NCBI GenBank assembly: GCA_949298875.1
Contig: CASFYI010000052.1
Location: 1 to 50,105 of the forward strand
DNA from: an uncultured Methanomassiliicoccales archaeon
Lineage (GTDB): Archaea; Thermoplasmatota; Thermoplasmata; Methanomassiliicoccales; Methanomethylophilaceae
Length of the DNA stretch: 50,105 bases
Reading direction: 5' to 3'
Every line of letters begins with the position of its first letter. Positions within the stretch are counted from its first letter, which is position 1. The position numbers were made by a program, and so were the translations under genes. Of the stretch, positions 40,153 to 49,337 are shown piece by piece. Under the pieces are notes generated by a model. It ran no database searches and was not told the origin of the DNA. It saw nothing but the letters and a program-made list of their open reading frames with translations.

Positions 40153-41663
40153 AGGTCACCGTCAACGGCGTCGAGAAGAAGCTGCGGTCCGGTGCGACCC
40201 TCAAGACGGCCATCGCGGGTGAGCCCTACGTCAAAGGCTCCCTCATAGCTATACACCTCTCCGAGGAGCGCGTGGTCAAGGAGACCAGGGACTTCGAGAT
40301 CGAGACCGACGCCGGGACCATGGTCCTCCGCCTCAACGAGACCCCCGAGGCCGAGATGTGGAGGTCCATCGCCATGGGCATGGAGGGCGTCACCGCCAGG
40401 TGGGTCACGCATGACATCGCCTCCTTCGGAAGCTTCCCCACCGACCTCCCGACTGACAGGGGCGAGTACCGCTACCGCACGTACGACTGCTTCCTCGCGC
40501 TGGGAGGATTCGACAACCACACCACCTACATGATGATCGCCAGGGACAACCACACCGGGTCCTACGGGGCCGGGCAGGCGGTCATCGGCAGGATCACCGT
40601 CGGAAGGCACATCCTGGACCACATCAGGGAGGGCGACGGCATCAGATCCGTCCGCCCGATGATGTCGGAGACCAGCAGGGAGAACGTGGACGTAACGTCC
40701 GACCTGACATACAAGCTGGAGGACGGCTACAGGGTCGAGACGTACATGGGCCTCACCCTGGACCACCGCTCCCCGATCTCCGCGGAGCACGCGCTCATCC
40801 TCGCGTCCCGCGGATACATGAACATCACGGAATCGACCGGCAGCTTCGCCGCCTGCTCCGACGACCTGGACGTGGACATCCCGGTCGAGGACATCGGGGT
40901 CAGGGAGGTCGGCGCGGTCACCGTCAGGAACGACGGCATCGGCAAGGGCCGCCTCTACGTATACAGGGAGAGGCGCCAGCTCTCCGAGGTCCACAACACC
41001 GCGGGGACCGTGTCCCAGGGCCGCGCCATCATGAAGTACGCGCCCAAGGACTCGATGGTCACGGTCGTCGCCGAGCCCGCCAGGGCGCTGGCCGTCGGCA
41101 TGACCATGGCCGAGGGCGAGGCGTTCCTCAGGGGCAGGGGCATATACCCGTGCCGCACCGGGGACGTGGCCGACGACGCGATAATCGTGGAGCAGACCCC
41201 CGAGAGGACCCTCGAGGCCATCGCCAACGGCGAGGTCGAGATATTCGGAGTCCCCAGGGAGAAGGTCTTCAAGATCAAGGTCAACGACAAGGACGCCGTC
41301 AGCGCCCACTACTTCAGGAAGGTCACAGGCCTCAGCCACAAACCCATAGGCACCCTGAAGGTGCAGTTCACCTTCGAGGGACTCCCCATGGTCACATTCT
41401 ACGGGGACGAGGTCCGCGGGAAGAACCTGTACCCCCAGGACCCGTTCAAGCGTGTCAAGCGCGGGGACATCGGTCTGACAAACCAGGCCAGACCCCACCA
41501 CGGACTCATCGGGATCAGGCTGGAGGACAGCAAGGAGTTCGGCCCCACCGGAGAGGAGGGGTACGGGACCAACATCGTCGGGAAGTTCGACGACGACCTC
41601 GACAGGCTCATGAAGGACCTGGAGGAGGACGACGTCGTCTACATCACGGAGGAAGAGATATGA
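40149..41663 (+). CDS. Methanogenesis marker protein 3
   Basis: A 504-residue protein (UPF0288): a ubiquitin-like start [53 protein letters not shown], then a cyclophilin-like middle and [56 protein letters not shown]-like C-terminal part. Mmp3 is reported in the MCR-activation complex. ATGA overlaps at both ends. Confidence 0.92.
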   Translation: MKVTVNGVEKKLRSGATLKTAIAGEPYVKGSLIAIHLSEERVVKETRDFEIETDAGTMVLRLNETPEAEMWRSIAMGMEGVTARWVTHDIASFGSFPTDLPTDRGEYRYRTYDCFLALGGFDNHTTYMMIARDNHTGSYGAGQAVIGRITVGRHILDHIREGDGIRSVRPMMSETSRENVDVTSDLTYKLEDGYRVETYMGLTLDHRSPISAEHALILASRGYMNITESTGSFAACSDDLDVDIPVEDIGVREVGAVTVRNDGIGKGRLYVYRERRQLSEVHNTAGTVSQGRAIMKYAPKDSMVTVVAEPARALAVGMTMAEGEAFLRGRGIYPCRTGDVADDAIIVEQTPERTLEAIANGEVEIFGVPREKVFKIKVNDKDAVSAHYFRKVTGLSHKPIGTLKVQFTFEGLPMVTFYGDEVRGKNLYPQDPFKRVKRGDIGLTNQARPHHGLIGIRLEDSKEFGPTGEEGYGTNIVGKFDDDLDRLMKDLEEDDVVYITEEEI

Positions 41664-42082
41664 GCGCAGAGAGGGAGACCAGGCTCCTCATGATTTCGCC
41701 GAGCTCCATGCTCACACCGGACCAGCTGGTCCGCATGGTGCACTCGTTCGGCCTCACCGTCACGGTGAAGGAGACCTGCTACGGATGCCTCATCGAGGCC
41801 TCCGCGGAGACCGCGCGCGAGGTGCTCTCCCGCGTCAGGGAGAGGTACCCCAACGAGGTCTTCTCCAAGGTCAGGGCCTACAGGTGCAGCGACCCTGTGA
41901 GATGCAGGGCCCAGCACGGCACCAGGCCCGGTTACGCACAGCTGGAGGAGGAGTGGTCACTCCTCCCCAGGATACAGCACGGCCTCGAGGAGGTCGAGAA
42001 GGGGGCGAAGTATGTTCCGCCCGCCGAGAAGAAACGCATTCCCGTAAACGACTTCAAGAAGATCTGCGAGGCTCAGCGATGA
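41660..42082 (+). CDS. Methanogenesis marker protein 6
   Basis: A 140-residue protein: RLLMISPSSMLTPDQLVRMVHSFGLTVTVKETCYGCLIEASA, then CSDPVRCRAQHGTRPGYAQLEEEWSLLPRIQHGL. The CYGC and SDPVRCRA motifs fit marker protein 6 of methanogens. Overlaps both neighbours by 4 nt. Expected to act in MCR maturation or activation. Confidence 0.9.
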   Translation: MSAERETRLLMISPSSMLTPDQLVRMVHSFGLTVTVKETCYGCLIEASAETAREVLSRVRERYPNEVFSKVRAYRCSDPVRCRAQHGTRPGYAQLEEEWSLLPRIQHGLEEVEKGAKYVPPAEKKRIPVNDFKKICEAQR

Positions 42083-42513
42083 AGGTGTTCATAGATCCGC
42101 CAAACAGCCTGGTACTCTACGACCTCGTGGAGAGGTTCGGTCACCAGCCGCTCAGCGCCATGGCGGCGATTCAGGAGAGGGTAGACAACCTGGAGGTAGA
42201 CATGCCTCCGATGAACGTGTCCCTGGACGATGTCGTCAGGGGACTCAAGTACGCCGGTGTGGAGGTCCCCTCCGGCATCCGCGGGAGGCTCGCCCTCTGG
42301 GGCCCCATGATCGAGGAGGCAGATGCGGCCATCATCATGGACGACTGCCCCTACAGCTTCGGCTGCGTCGGATGCGAGAGGTCCAACCTCATGGTCAAGT
42401 ACCTGATCAAGAGGCGCGGCATCCCCGCCCTCCACGTCAGCTACCCCGAGGATGACGAGCAGGCGACCAACTTCGTCGCGCAGACGAAGGAATTCCTGGA
42501 GGGACTTCAGTGA
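42079..42513 (+). CDS. Methanogenesis marker protein 5
   Basis: A 144-residue protein: [35 protein letters not shown], then [38 protein letters not shown]. The [10 protein letters not shown] cysteine motif may hold metal. Matches marker protein 5; often next to markers 6 and 15. Overlaps neighbours by 4 nt. Confidence 0.9.
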   Translation: MKVFIDPPNSLVLYDLVERFGHQPLSAMAAIQERVDNLEVDMPPMNVSLDDVVRGLKYAGVEVPSGIRGRLALWGPMIEEADAAIIMDDCPYSFGCVGCERSNLMVKYLIKRRGIPALHVSYPEDDEQATNFVAQTKEFLEGLQ

Positions 42514-43733
42514 CCATCAAGATTGCACAGCTCTCGTGCGGGACCGAGTACAGCAGCGTCCAGTACGAGATAGAGAAGGCGGCCAGGTCCGTCGGGGCCA
42601 AGATCGTGTACCCCGACGTCTCCGCCGCGGACATCGACGAAGCCGTCAGGAGGTTCGGCTTCACCCCGCGCTCCCCGCAGCTCAAGCTCATGATTGCCCG
42701 CGCAGCCGCGCTGGCCGACGAGAAGTACGACGCTGACGCGGTGTTCATCACCACCTGCTTCAGATGCGCCGAGGCCGCCCTCATCAGGAACGAGCTCAGG
42801 AGGTTCATCCAGGAGAACACCCGTCTCCCCGTGGTCACCTACTCGTTCACCGAGAGGCTCAAGGCGTCCCAGCTCCTGACCAGGATGGAGGCCCTGGTCA
42901 CCATCGTCTCCAGGAAGGAGCTCCTCGCCAGGGAGAGACAGACCGGCATCACCGTCGGCCTGGACTCCGGATCGTCAACCACCAAGGCCGTCGTCATGGA
43001 GAACAACAAGATCATCGGCAAGGACTGGACCCCCTCGGGAGACGTCATCCAGTCGGCAACCCAGGTGCTGAACAACGCCCTGGAGATGGCCGGCATCGAG
43101 ATGAAGCAGGTCGAGGCCATCGGAACCACCGGATACGGAAGGTTCACCCTCGGCGAGCACTTCGGAGCGAAGCTCGTCCAGGAGGAGCTCACGGTCAACT
43201 CCAAGGGGGCCGTGTGGCTCGCCGACAGGCAGAGGGGAGAGGCCACCATCATCGACATCGGCGGTATGGACAACAAGGCCATCACCGTCAGGGACGGCGT
43301 CCCGGACAACTTCACCATGGGGGGCATCTGCGCCGGAGCGTCCGGAAGGTTCCTCGAGATGACCGCCAGGAGGCTCAAGATCGACGTCACCGAGCTCGGA
43401 GCGCTGGCTGACAAGGGCAACTGGCGCAACGCCAAGATGAACTCCTACTGCTCCGTCTTCGGTATCCAGGACCTGGTCACCACCCTCGGGGAGGGCAAGA
43501 GCTTCGAGGACGTCGCGGCCGCCGCCTGCCACTCCGTCGCCGAGCAGGTGTACGAGCAGCAGCTCCAGGAGATCGACGTCAGGCACCCCATCATCGAGGT
43601 CGGAGGCACATCGCTCATCTCCGGACTGGTCACCCAGGTCGGGGAGGTCCTCGGGGAGCGCCCCATCGTCCCGCCCGACTCGCAGTACATCGGCGCCGTC
43701 GGCGGCGCCCTGCTGAGCTCCGGATTCCTGTGA
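42510..43733 (+). CDS. Methanogenesis marker protein 15 (BadF/BcrA-like ATPase)
   Basis: A 407-residue protein with GTG start overlapping marker 5. N-terminal part (about 1-140) with [18 protein letters not shown], then an ASKHA-type ATPase domain: [78 protein letters not shown], and [11 protein letters not shown]. This resembles the activators of 2-hydroxyacyl-CoA dehydratase, which use ATP and a cluster to lift electron potential, a logical fit to MCR activation. Confidence 0.92.
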   Translation: MTIKIAQLSCGTEYSSVQYEIEKAARSVGAKIVYPDVSAADIDEAVRRFGFTPRSPQLKLMIARAAALADEKYDADAVFITTCFRCAEAALIRNELRRFIQENTRLPVVTYSFTERLKASQLLTRMEALVTIVSRKELLARERQTGITVGLDSGSSTTKAVVMENNKIIGKDWTPSGDVIQSATQVLNNALEMAGIEMKQVEAIGTTGYGRFTLGEHFGAKLVQEELTVNSKGAVWLADRQRGEATIIDIGGMDNKAITVRDGVPDNFTMGGICAGASGRFLEMTARRLKIDVTELGALADKGNWRNAKMNSYCSVFGIQDLVTTLGEGKSFEDVAAAACHSVAEQVYEQQLQEIDVRHPIIEVGGTSLISGLVTQVGEVLGERPIVPPDSQYIGAVGGALLSSGFL

Positions 43734-43736
43734 GGG

Positions 43737-44309
43737 ATGCCGATGGACATCGAGATTGTAGGTGAGGACCCGTACGGCAGGGACGCCTATGCCAAGCTGT
43801 TCGACGAGATCATGAGCGACCTGAACAAGGCCGTCCTCATCGACCGCGTCAGGCTCGTGCTCAGGCCGGAGACCCCGCTGTTCATCTTCACCATCGTGCT
43901 GAAGGCCGCCCCCGGCCCCAAGACCGTGGGCGACATCGCCACCGTCAGGAAGGAGGTCGGAGGGGTCCACGTCACCATCACCGAGGAACGCTACGCCCCC
44001 GACATCCTCACCGCCCTGTTCAACAGATACGGGAGGCAGGGCGTGACCCAGCAGAACAGGTTCGACCTCGACGTCACCGGCGCCGAGGAGGAGGCCGTCG
44101 CCGGGATCACGATCACCTCCGGCGAGGAGGACAGGAGGGAGCTAATGGGCGCCGTCTGGAGGACGATGCCCGAGGGCATCAAGAACCGCAAGACGATGAT
44201 GACCGACAACGTCATCACCGTGGTCGCCACCGAGGAGATCCTCACCCAGGAGATGGTCGCGGCCGGAAGGGAGGAGCACGTGCTCATGGGAGGTTCCGCC
44301 GATGTTTGA
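43737..44309 (+). CDS. Methanogenesis marker protein 17
   Basis: A 190-residue protein (start ATG 43737; ATG 43743 also possible): DIEIVGEDPYGRDAYAKLFDEIMSDL, RYGRQGVTQQNRFDLDVTGAEEEAVAGITI, TMPEGIKNRKTMMTDNVITVVATEEI. Marker 17 is reported with McrC and Mmp7 in the activation complex. Overlaps marker 7 by 8 nt. Confidence 0.9.
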   Translation: MPMDIEIVGEDPYGRDAYAKLFDEIMSDLNKAVLIDRVRLVLRPETPLFIFTIVLKAAPGPKTVGDIATVRKEVGGVHVTITEERYAPDILTALFNRYGRQGVTQQNRFDLDVTGAEEEAVAGITITSGEEDRRELMGAVWRTMPEGIKNRKTMMTDNVITVVATEEILTQEMVAAGREEHVLMGGSADV

Positions 44310-45237
44310 GGTCCTGATGTACGACGGAGGGGTCTACCGCTCCGACGAGCTCTACGAGATCATCGAGGACGTGGGAGGCGTCGTGCTGCAGAAGATCCGC
44401 AGCGCGCAGATGCTCACAGTCATCATGTCCGTCCCCGAGGAGGACAGGCAGGCTGTCGAGGCCGTCTGCAGGGACATCGGAGGGGAGGTCCGCAACGTGC
44501 CCCTGGCGGGCACCGAGATCGCGGTCATCGGCCCCACCCTGGGAAGGCACCACATGCCCCACCCGATCTGTGACATAGCCGAGATCCTCAGGAGGAACGG
44601 CGCCGTCACCGTCGTCATGGGCATGGCCCGCGGACGCGGGAAGGCCACATCCCAGATCTCCATGACCGAGAGGTGCATCATCGACGAGTACGACGGGGCC
44701 ATCTTCATGATGGGCAACTTCAAGAGCTGCGTCGAGACCAAGGCCGCCCTGATGCAGGACATCCACGTTCCCACCCTCCTGGTCTCCGGGCCGAAGCCCG
44801 AGGGCATCGAGGGGACCTGCGACGCCGTCGTGTCCGGTGTCGGACGCAAGGCCTCCAGGATGAGGTCGGTCGAGGAGAGGGACAAGCTCAACGAGATCGT
44901 CGACGCCATGGAGGCGATCCTCAGGGACAAGAGCCGCAGCCTGGAGGAGGACCCGCTCTTCGTCCATCCCGCGGAGATCAAGCAGGTGCTCGAATCCTAC
45001 GAGCCGATCAACATGTGCCTGCGCCCCGCCCCGATGGTGCTCCATCTCGACGGACTGAGGATCAAGATCCCCTACGCTGAGCACAGGGAGTATCTGGAGA
45101 ACGTCATGATCTACGGCAGGAGGCTCGGCGAGATAGCCGACATCACCCCGTCGAAGATCGACGACAGCAGCGTCCTGATCCGCATCAAGTCCCGCTCCCA
45201 GATCGAGGACGAGGACCGCAGGAAAGCGCTGCGATGA
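44302..45237 (+). CDS. Methanogenesis marker protein 7
   Basis: A 311-residue protein: FEVLMYDGGVYRSDELYEIIEDVGGVVLQKIRSAQMLTVIMSVPEED, IGPTLGRHHMPHPICDIAEILRRNGAVTVVMGMARGRGK, IFMMGNFKSCVETKAALM. Marker protein 7, associated with MCR activation. Overlaps the GIY-YIG-like gene by 4 nt. Confidence 0.92.
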   Translation: MFEVLMYDGGVYRSDELYEIIEDVGGVVLQKIRSAQMLTVIMSVPEEDRQAVEAVCRDIGGEVRNVPLAGTEIAVIGPTLGRHHMPHPICDIAEILRRNGAVTVVMGMARGRGKATSQISMTERCIIDEYDGAIFMMGNFKSCVETKAALMQDIHVPTLLVSGPKPEGIEGTCDAVVSGVGRKASRMRSVEERDKLNEIVDAMEAILRDKSRSLEEDPLFVHPAEIKQVLESYEPINMCLRPAPMVLHLDGLRIKIPYAEHREYLENVMIYGRRLGEIADITPSKIDDSSVLIRIKSRSQIEDEDRRKALR

Positions 45238-45671
45238 AACGCAAGGGGACGTACGTCCTCGCAATAGCCCTGGACTCCGACCGCGAGATCGCGGTCGGGG
45301 CCCTCGGCACCCTTCATTTTCCGGCCGGAACGTACTGCTACGTGGGGAGCGCCATGGGCGGGCTCGACCAGAGGCTCCGCAGACATCTCACGAGGGACAA
45401 GGTGCACAGATGGCACGTCGACTATCTGGTGGCCGAGGCCACGGACGTCCGCGCCTACGAATCGTATCCCGATTTCGTACCGGAGTGCGAGCTGGCCCGC
45501 ATGGCCCATAGTTGCGGGATGACGTGCGCCGCGAAGGGCTTCGGATGCTCCGACTGCCGCTGCGAGACGCACCTGTTCCGGTCCGACCCCGGCTCCATAG
45601 CCAGACTGATCGACGCCGCCGGTCTAGTCTCATATAATCTCATTTCTTTTCCCGACGGGAAACCCTTATAA
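45234..45671 (+). CDS. DUF123 GIY-YIG-like nuclease-fold protein
   Basis: A 145-residue protein of the DUF123 group (Uri superfamily endonuclease): GTYVLAIALDSDREIAVGALGTLHFPAGTYCYVGSAMGGLDQRLRRHL, RWHVDYLVAEATDVRAYES, a cysteine-rich end (MTCAAKGFGCSDCRCETHLF). Archaeal members are predicted nucleases. Last gene of the MCR-activation operon; probably an accidental neighbour. The promoter of the next gene overlaps its stop. Confidence 0.85.
   Translation: MKRKGTYVLAIALDSDREIAVGALGTLHFPAGTYCYVGSAMGGLDQRLRRHLTRDKVHRWHVDYLVAEATDVRAYESYPDFVPECELARMAHSCGMTCAAKGFGCSDCRCETHLFRSDPGSIARLIDAAGLVSYNLISFPDGKPL
45666..45671 (+). promoter_or_regulatory. TATA-like box of the tandem FAD oxidase gene
   Basis: TTATAA overlapping the stop of the DUF123 gene. 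A leader of about 30 nt with GGAGGT precedes the ATG at 45725. Confidence 0.45.
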
Positions 45672-45724
45672 CGCGCGGATACGTGCCTCGCTCCGTGAAT
45701 GCCGCGAGAGCGGAGGTTCGTTCA

Positions 45725-48475
45725 ATGAAGAACATCAAAAACGTCAAAATCAGCGAGGAGGGAGTCGAGCACATCGCCTCCCTCATCGGCAGCGCCAAGA
45801 TCAGGGAAGAGGACGGAAGGGTCATCGTGACCCCCGCCAACAACGAGGAGCTCAGCGCCGCCGTCGCGAGCGCCTTCTCCCACGGATGCTCCGTGACCCC
45901 CCTCTCCAAGAAGGGATCCCACACCGATGACGGCGGCATCCTCGTCGACATGTCCGAGATGAACGGCATCATCGACGTCGACGCCGAGCACATGACCGTC
46001 AAAGCCCAGGCCGGATGCAAGTTCCACGCCCTCATGAAGGCCGTCGACGAGGCCGGATTCACCATCGGCGTCGTCCCCGCCGGAGCTGACCCCACCGTCG
46101 AGGACTGGATCTACACCGAGGAGGCGGGAATCGGCTCCTTCAAGTACGGCACCGTCAAGGACAGTGTCTACAACGTCATCGCCGTCGACTACGAGGGCGG
46201 AGTCCTCGAGACCGGATTCGACAAGATCGGCTACTACATGAGCGGGTACAACCTCATCCAGACCCTGTGCGCCTCCTCCGGAAGGCTCGCCATCGTCTCC
46301 GAGGTCACCTTCAGGATGCACCCCAAGGGCGTCACCAAGGCCGTCGCCTACTCCCTCCCCGACTCCGGGAAGATGCAGGAGGCCTTCCAGACCATCGCCC
46401 ACCACCCGTCCCTCAAGCCCCTCCAGATCTCCTTCAACGGACCCATCTGCGTCATGGCATTCCAGGGCGCCGAGGAGTTCGTGGACCTCGACCTCCAGCA
46501 GGCCGACGAGATCATGACCGGCGTCGGAGCGACCAAGGAGGACCAGTCCGTCGCGGACGACAAGTTCGGCAACATCGCGGTCGGCGCCTGCGTCAACCCC
46601 GACGCGGCCACCTTCTACGTCCCCCTCAGGAACATGGACGCCTTCGTCGCCGCCGCCAACGGCATCGCCGACTTCAACATCGCCGGAAACATCCCCGACA
46701 AGAGCACCGCCTGCGTCAAGCTGACCGGTGACGTCGGAGAGGACAAGTACGAGGCCGCCGCGGACAAGGCCGAGGAGCTCGGCGGACGCGCCAGCATCAG
46801 GTGCCCCAGCAAGTACAGGGACGAGCCCACCAAGGACTTCATCAGGAGGATCGAGAGCGGATTCCTCGGAGCCGAGGTCGAGGAGCCCAAGCTCGACAGG
46901 ACCGTCGACGAGAGGATCATCTCCGCCCTGAAGGCCATCGTCGGGGACAAGAACGTCACCACCACCGGCATGGACCGCATCCTGTACAGCCACGACATGG
47001 CCCCCCTCCCGAAGGAGGCCGGCCTCGCCTTCAACAACATGCCCGACGTCGTCGTCAGGCCCAGCACCCTGGAGCAGGTCTCCCAGATCGCCAAGCTCGC
47101 CTACGAGAACGGCGTCGCACTCACCCCCAGGGGCAACGGGTCCTGGGGTCTCGGCGGATGCATGCCCACCGCGAAGGGAATCGTCCTGGACATGCCGTCC
47201 AAGATGAACCACGTCATCAGCATCGACGAGGAGAACCTCGTCGTCAAGGTCCAGGCCGGATGCACCTGGAAGAACCTGCTCGAGGCGTGCATGAAGAAGG
47301 GCTACATCATCGGATCCTACCCGTCCTCGTTCCCCTCCGCCACCATCGGCGCCTGGTACAACACCAACGGAATGGGAATCGGCTCCTACAAGTACGGCTC
47401 CGCCAGGGAGAACGTCGTCAACGCGGAGATCGTCGTCGACGACGGATCCATCGTCACCACCGGATGGGACGACATGGGATCCTACCGCGCCTCGTTCAAC
47501 CTGAACCAGTTCTTCTCCGGATGCGAGGGAACCCTCGGATACGCCGTCACCTTCACCATGAGGCTCCACCCCATGGGACAGATCAGGTGCCTGGCCTACG
47601 AGTTCGACAACCTCGCGGACATCGACGGACCCATGCAGGCCCTCGTCAACCACCCGTCCGTGAAGCCCCTCCACGTCGCCTGGTCCGACTACCTGCACTT
47701 CCAGAACCAGCACAGGGCCGGCGTCCACGCCCCCGACGTGAAGAACCTGTGGCTCGTCACCCTCCAGGGAGACGAGGCCCACAACGACCTCGAGGAGGCC
47801 GCCGTCACCGCCATGGCCGAGGCCGCCGGCGGAAGGAAGATCGCGAACGAGATCGCCGAGCACGAGTGGGCCGAGAGGTGCTACGAGTTCAGGGCCAGAA
47901 AGGTCGGAGTCGGAGAGATCCCCGCCGAGGTCATCGTCCCCACCATCAACTGGGGCCAGTTCGCGGGCGACTGCTACAAGGGCTTCGAGGAGATGAAGAT
48001 GGAGGCCGGCGGAGTCATCGGCGTCATGGTCGACAGGAGCACCGCCCTCTGGATGCCCTACTACTTCAAGGACGACGAGATGCTCACCGGAATGCTCTCC
48101 TTCGGATTCAACTTCTACCTGGGCGACGTCGCCGCCAGGTACGGAGGCAGGTCCACCGGATTCGGTGTGTTCTTCGCCTGGATGACCGACGTCATCCACA
48201 ACCACGACACCGCCGACATGCTCAGGGAGCTCAAGACCGTGCTCGACCCGCACGACGTCGTCAACCCCGGCCACGTCACCTGCGGAATGACCAGGTTCGG
48301 AGTGGACATGAACAAGACCCTCATGTCCATGGGCAGCATGCTCATCCAGACCGTCAAGAAGCTCTTCCCGGCCGACAAGACCTTCGAGAAGAACCTCGCC
48401 AGGTTCAGGTACGACGACCTCGAGCACATCAAGAACCTCGACAGGGTACACACCCTGGGAGACGGAACCCAGTGA
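45725..48475 (+). CDS. FAD-linked oxidase (GlcD-like) with two tandem FAD-binding domains
   Basis: A 916-residue protein. GGAGGT stands about 7 nt before the ATG at 45725. Both halves resemble the PCMH-type FAD-binding domain of glycolate oxidase GlcD: first half about residues 30-395 (VIVTPANNEELSAAVASAF), second about 440-916 (VVVRPSTLEQVSQIAKLAYENG, PRGNGSWGLGGCMPTAKGIVLDM, GMGIGSYKYGSARENVVNAEIVVDDGS, ending DPHDVVNPGHVTC). The second half keeps the FAD pyrophosphate loop; the first has PLSKKGSHTDDGG instead, so it may be non-catalytic. No iron-sulfur motif. Such GlcD/HdrD-like proteins are proposed in electron transfer of methanogens of this type; substrate unknown. Confidence 0.88.
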   Translation: MKNIKNVKISEEGVEHIASLIGSAKIREEDGRVIVTPANNEELSAAVASAFSHGCSVTPLSKKGSHTDDGGILVDMSEMNGIIDVDAEHMTVKAQAGCKFHALMKAVDEAGFTIGVVPAGADPTVEDWIYTEEAGIGSFKYGTVKDSVYNVIAVDYEGGVLETGFDKIGYYMSGYNLIQTLCASSGRLAIVSEVTFRMHPKGVTKAVAYSLPDSGKMQEAFQTIAHHPSLKPLQISFNGPICVMAFQGAEEFVDLDLQQADEIMTGVGATKEDQSVADDKFGNIAVGACVNPDAATFYVPLRNMDAFVAAANGIADFNIAGNIPDKSTACVKLTGDVGEDKYEAAADKAEELGGRASIRCPSKYRDEPTKDFIRRIESGFLGAEVEEPKLDRTVDERIISALKAIVGDKNVTTTGMDRILYSHDMAPLPKEAGLAFNNMPDVVVRPSTLEQVSQIAKLAYENGVALTPRGNGSWGLGGCMPTAKGIVLDMPSKMNHVISIDEENLVVKVQAGCTWKNLLEACMKKGYIIGSYPSSFPSATIGAWYNTNGMGIGSYKYGSARENVVNAEIVVDDGSIVTTGWDDMGSYRASFNLNQFFSGCEGTLGYAVTFTMRLHPMGQIRCLAYEFDNLADIDGPMQALVNHPSVKPLHVAWSDYLHFQNQHRAGVHAPDVKNLWLVTLQGDEAHNDLEEAAVTAMAEAAGGRKIANEIAEHEWAERCYEFRARKVGVGEIPAEVIVPTINWGQFAGDCYKGFEEMKMEAGGVIGVMVDRSTALWMPYYFKDDEMLTGMLSFGFNFYLGDVAARYGGRSTGFGVFFAWMTDVIHNHDTADMLRELKTVLDPHDVVNPGHVTCGMTRFGVDMNKTLMSMGSMLIQTVKKLFPADKTFEKNLARFRYDDLEHIKNLDRVHTLGDGTQ

Positions 48476-48480
48476 TTCCA

Positions 48481-48513
48481 TGGCGGGCGAAGGCCCGCCA
48501 CAAACATCCTTAC
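48481..48513 (+). terminator. Hairpin plus AAACATCCTTAC motif after the FAD oxidase
   Basis: TGGCGGGC (48481-48488), GAAG loop, GCCCGCCA (48493-48500), then AAACATCCTTAC (48502-48513), identical to the motif at 13964-13975. Confidence 0.65.
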
Positions 48514-48530
48514 GGCCCCTTCGGGGGTCG
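48513..48530 (-). terminator. Hairpin after the HAD hydrolase gene
   Basis: CGGCCCC and GGGGTCG form a stem (one G-U pair) around a 4-nt loop, 36-53 nt after the leftward HAD stop. With the previous hairpin it separates two convergent genes. Confidence 0.45.
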
Positions 48531-48565
48531 GCGATCATTCTCTGAAACAATCGGAAACCGCATCG

Positions 48566-49300
48566 TCACGGTTCCGCATCGGAACTAGCGCCGCCGGCAG
48601 GACGGACGACGCGTGATCGGTAGCCCCTGGACCTCAGCACATCGGGTATGTCGGCGACCGAATCAACCACGGTCATGTCCGGGTTATCGGCCAGCCAGTC
48701 CTCGCGGGTGCACGATCCTGTGAGCACACCGACGTAGTCCGCTCCCGCATCGCGCGCGGAATGCCAGTCGGTCAGGTTGTCGCCGACGTACAGGATCTCC
48801 TCCGGACGGACGCCCAGGAGACCGGCGAAGTCGATCATCGCCTTGGGAGACGGCTTCGCATCGTCGTAGAAGGTGTGGTCCCTGCCCATCACGGCATCGA
48901 ACTCGTTGAACAACGGACCAAGCGCCCTGCGGGCGTACTCGAGGCTCCCGCGGGTCAGGATGCCCGTCTTCAGGCCCATCGCGCGGATGGCTTCGAGAGC
49001 CTCCACGTTGCCCGGGAATGGTTCCGCCTCGTCGACGAACTCGCACTCGCACTCGGTGGCCAGGTCGTCGATCTCGGAATTGATGGCCTCCCATTCGGAA
49101 CCGCGTCCGTTGGCCTCCAGCCAAAGGCGTATCGGCGTCCTGAGCCTCTTGGCCCTCCCGCCGAAGTCTATATCGTCGAATGGTATGCCATGGCGCTCCA
49201 GCACCGTGCGGTCTACGTTGTTCAGCCTGTCGTAGTCCACGTGAGTCCTGAGGAAGGTGCCGTCCATATCGAATCCGACGGCCCTGTAGCGCCCTGCCAT
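48566..49300 (-). CDS. HAD-superfamily hydrolase
   Basis: A 244-residue HAD phosphatase: motif I FDMDGTFL (DxDGT), motif II ILTRGS, motif III Lys in DDAKPSPKAMI, motif IV VGDNLTDWHSARDAGADYVGV. The helical cap sits at about residues 20-95. Close to phosphoglycolate phosphatase-type HADs, but the substrate is not determined. It follows the YcaO gene leftward with 37 nt between, so the two may be co-transcribed. Confidence 0.88.
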   Translation of the reverse strand: MAGRYRAVGFDMDGTFLRTHVDYDRLNNVDRTVLERHGIPFDDIDFGGRAKRLRTPIRLWLEANGRGSEWEAINSEIDDLATECECEFVDEAEPFPGNVEALEAIRAMGLKTGILTRGSLEYARRALGPLFNEFDAVMGRDHTFYDDAKPSPKAMIDFAGLLGVRPEEILYVGDNLTDWHSARDAGADYVGVLTGSCTREDWLADNPDMTVVDSVADIPDVLRSRGYRSRVVRPAGGASSDAEP

Positions 49301-49337
49301 GGATGACCGGATGACGGCATCCGATTAGATGCTATCG

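Noticed and set aside
45722-48550. A 942-codon open frame on the minus strand, antisense to the FAD oxidase
   Set aside because: Mirror image of a gene with strong third-position GC bias; its protein is low-complexity G, D, V, L and has no domain. The plus-strand gene has clear FAD-family motifs.
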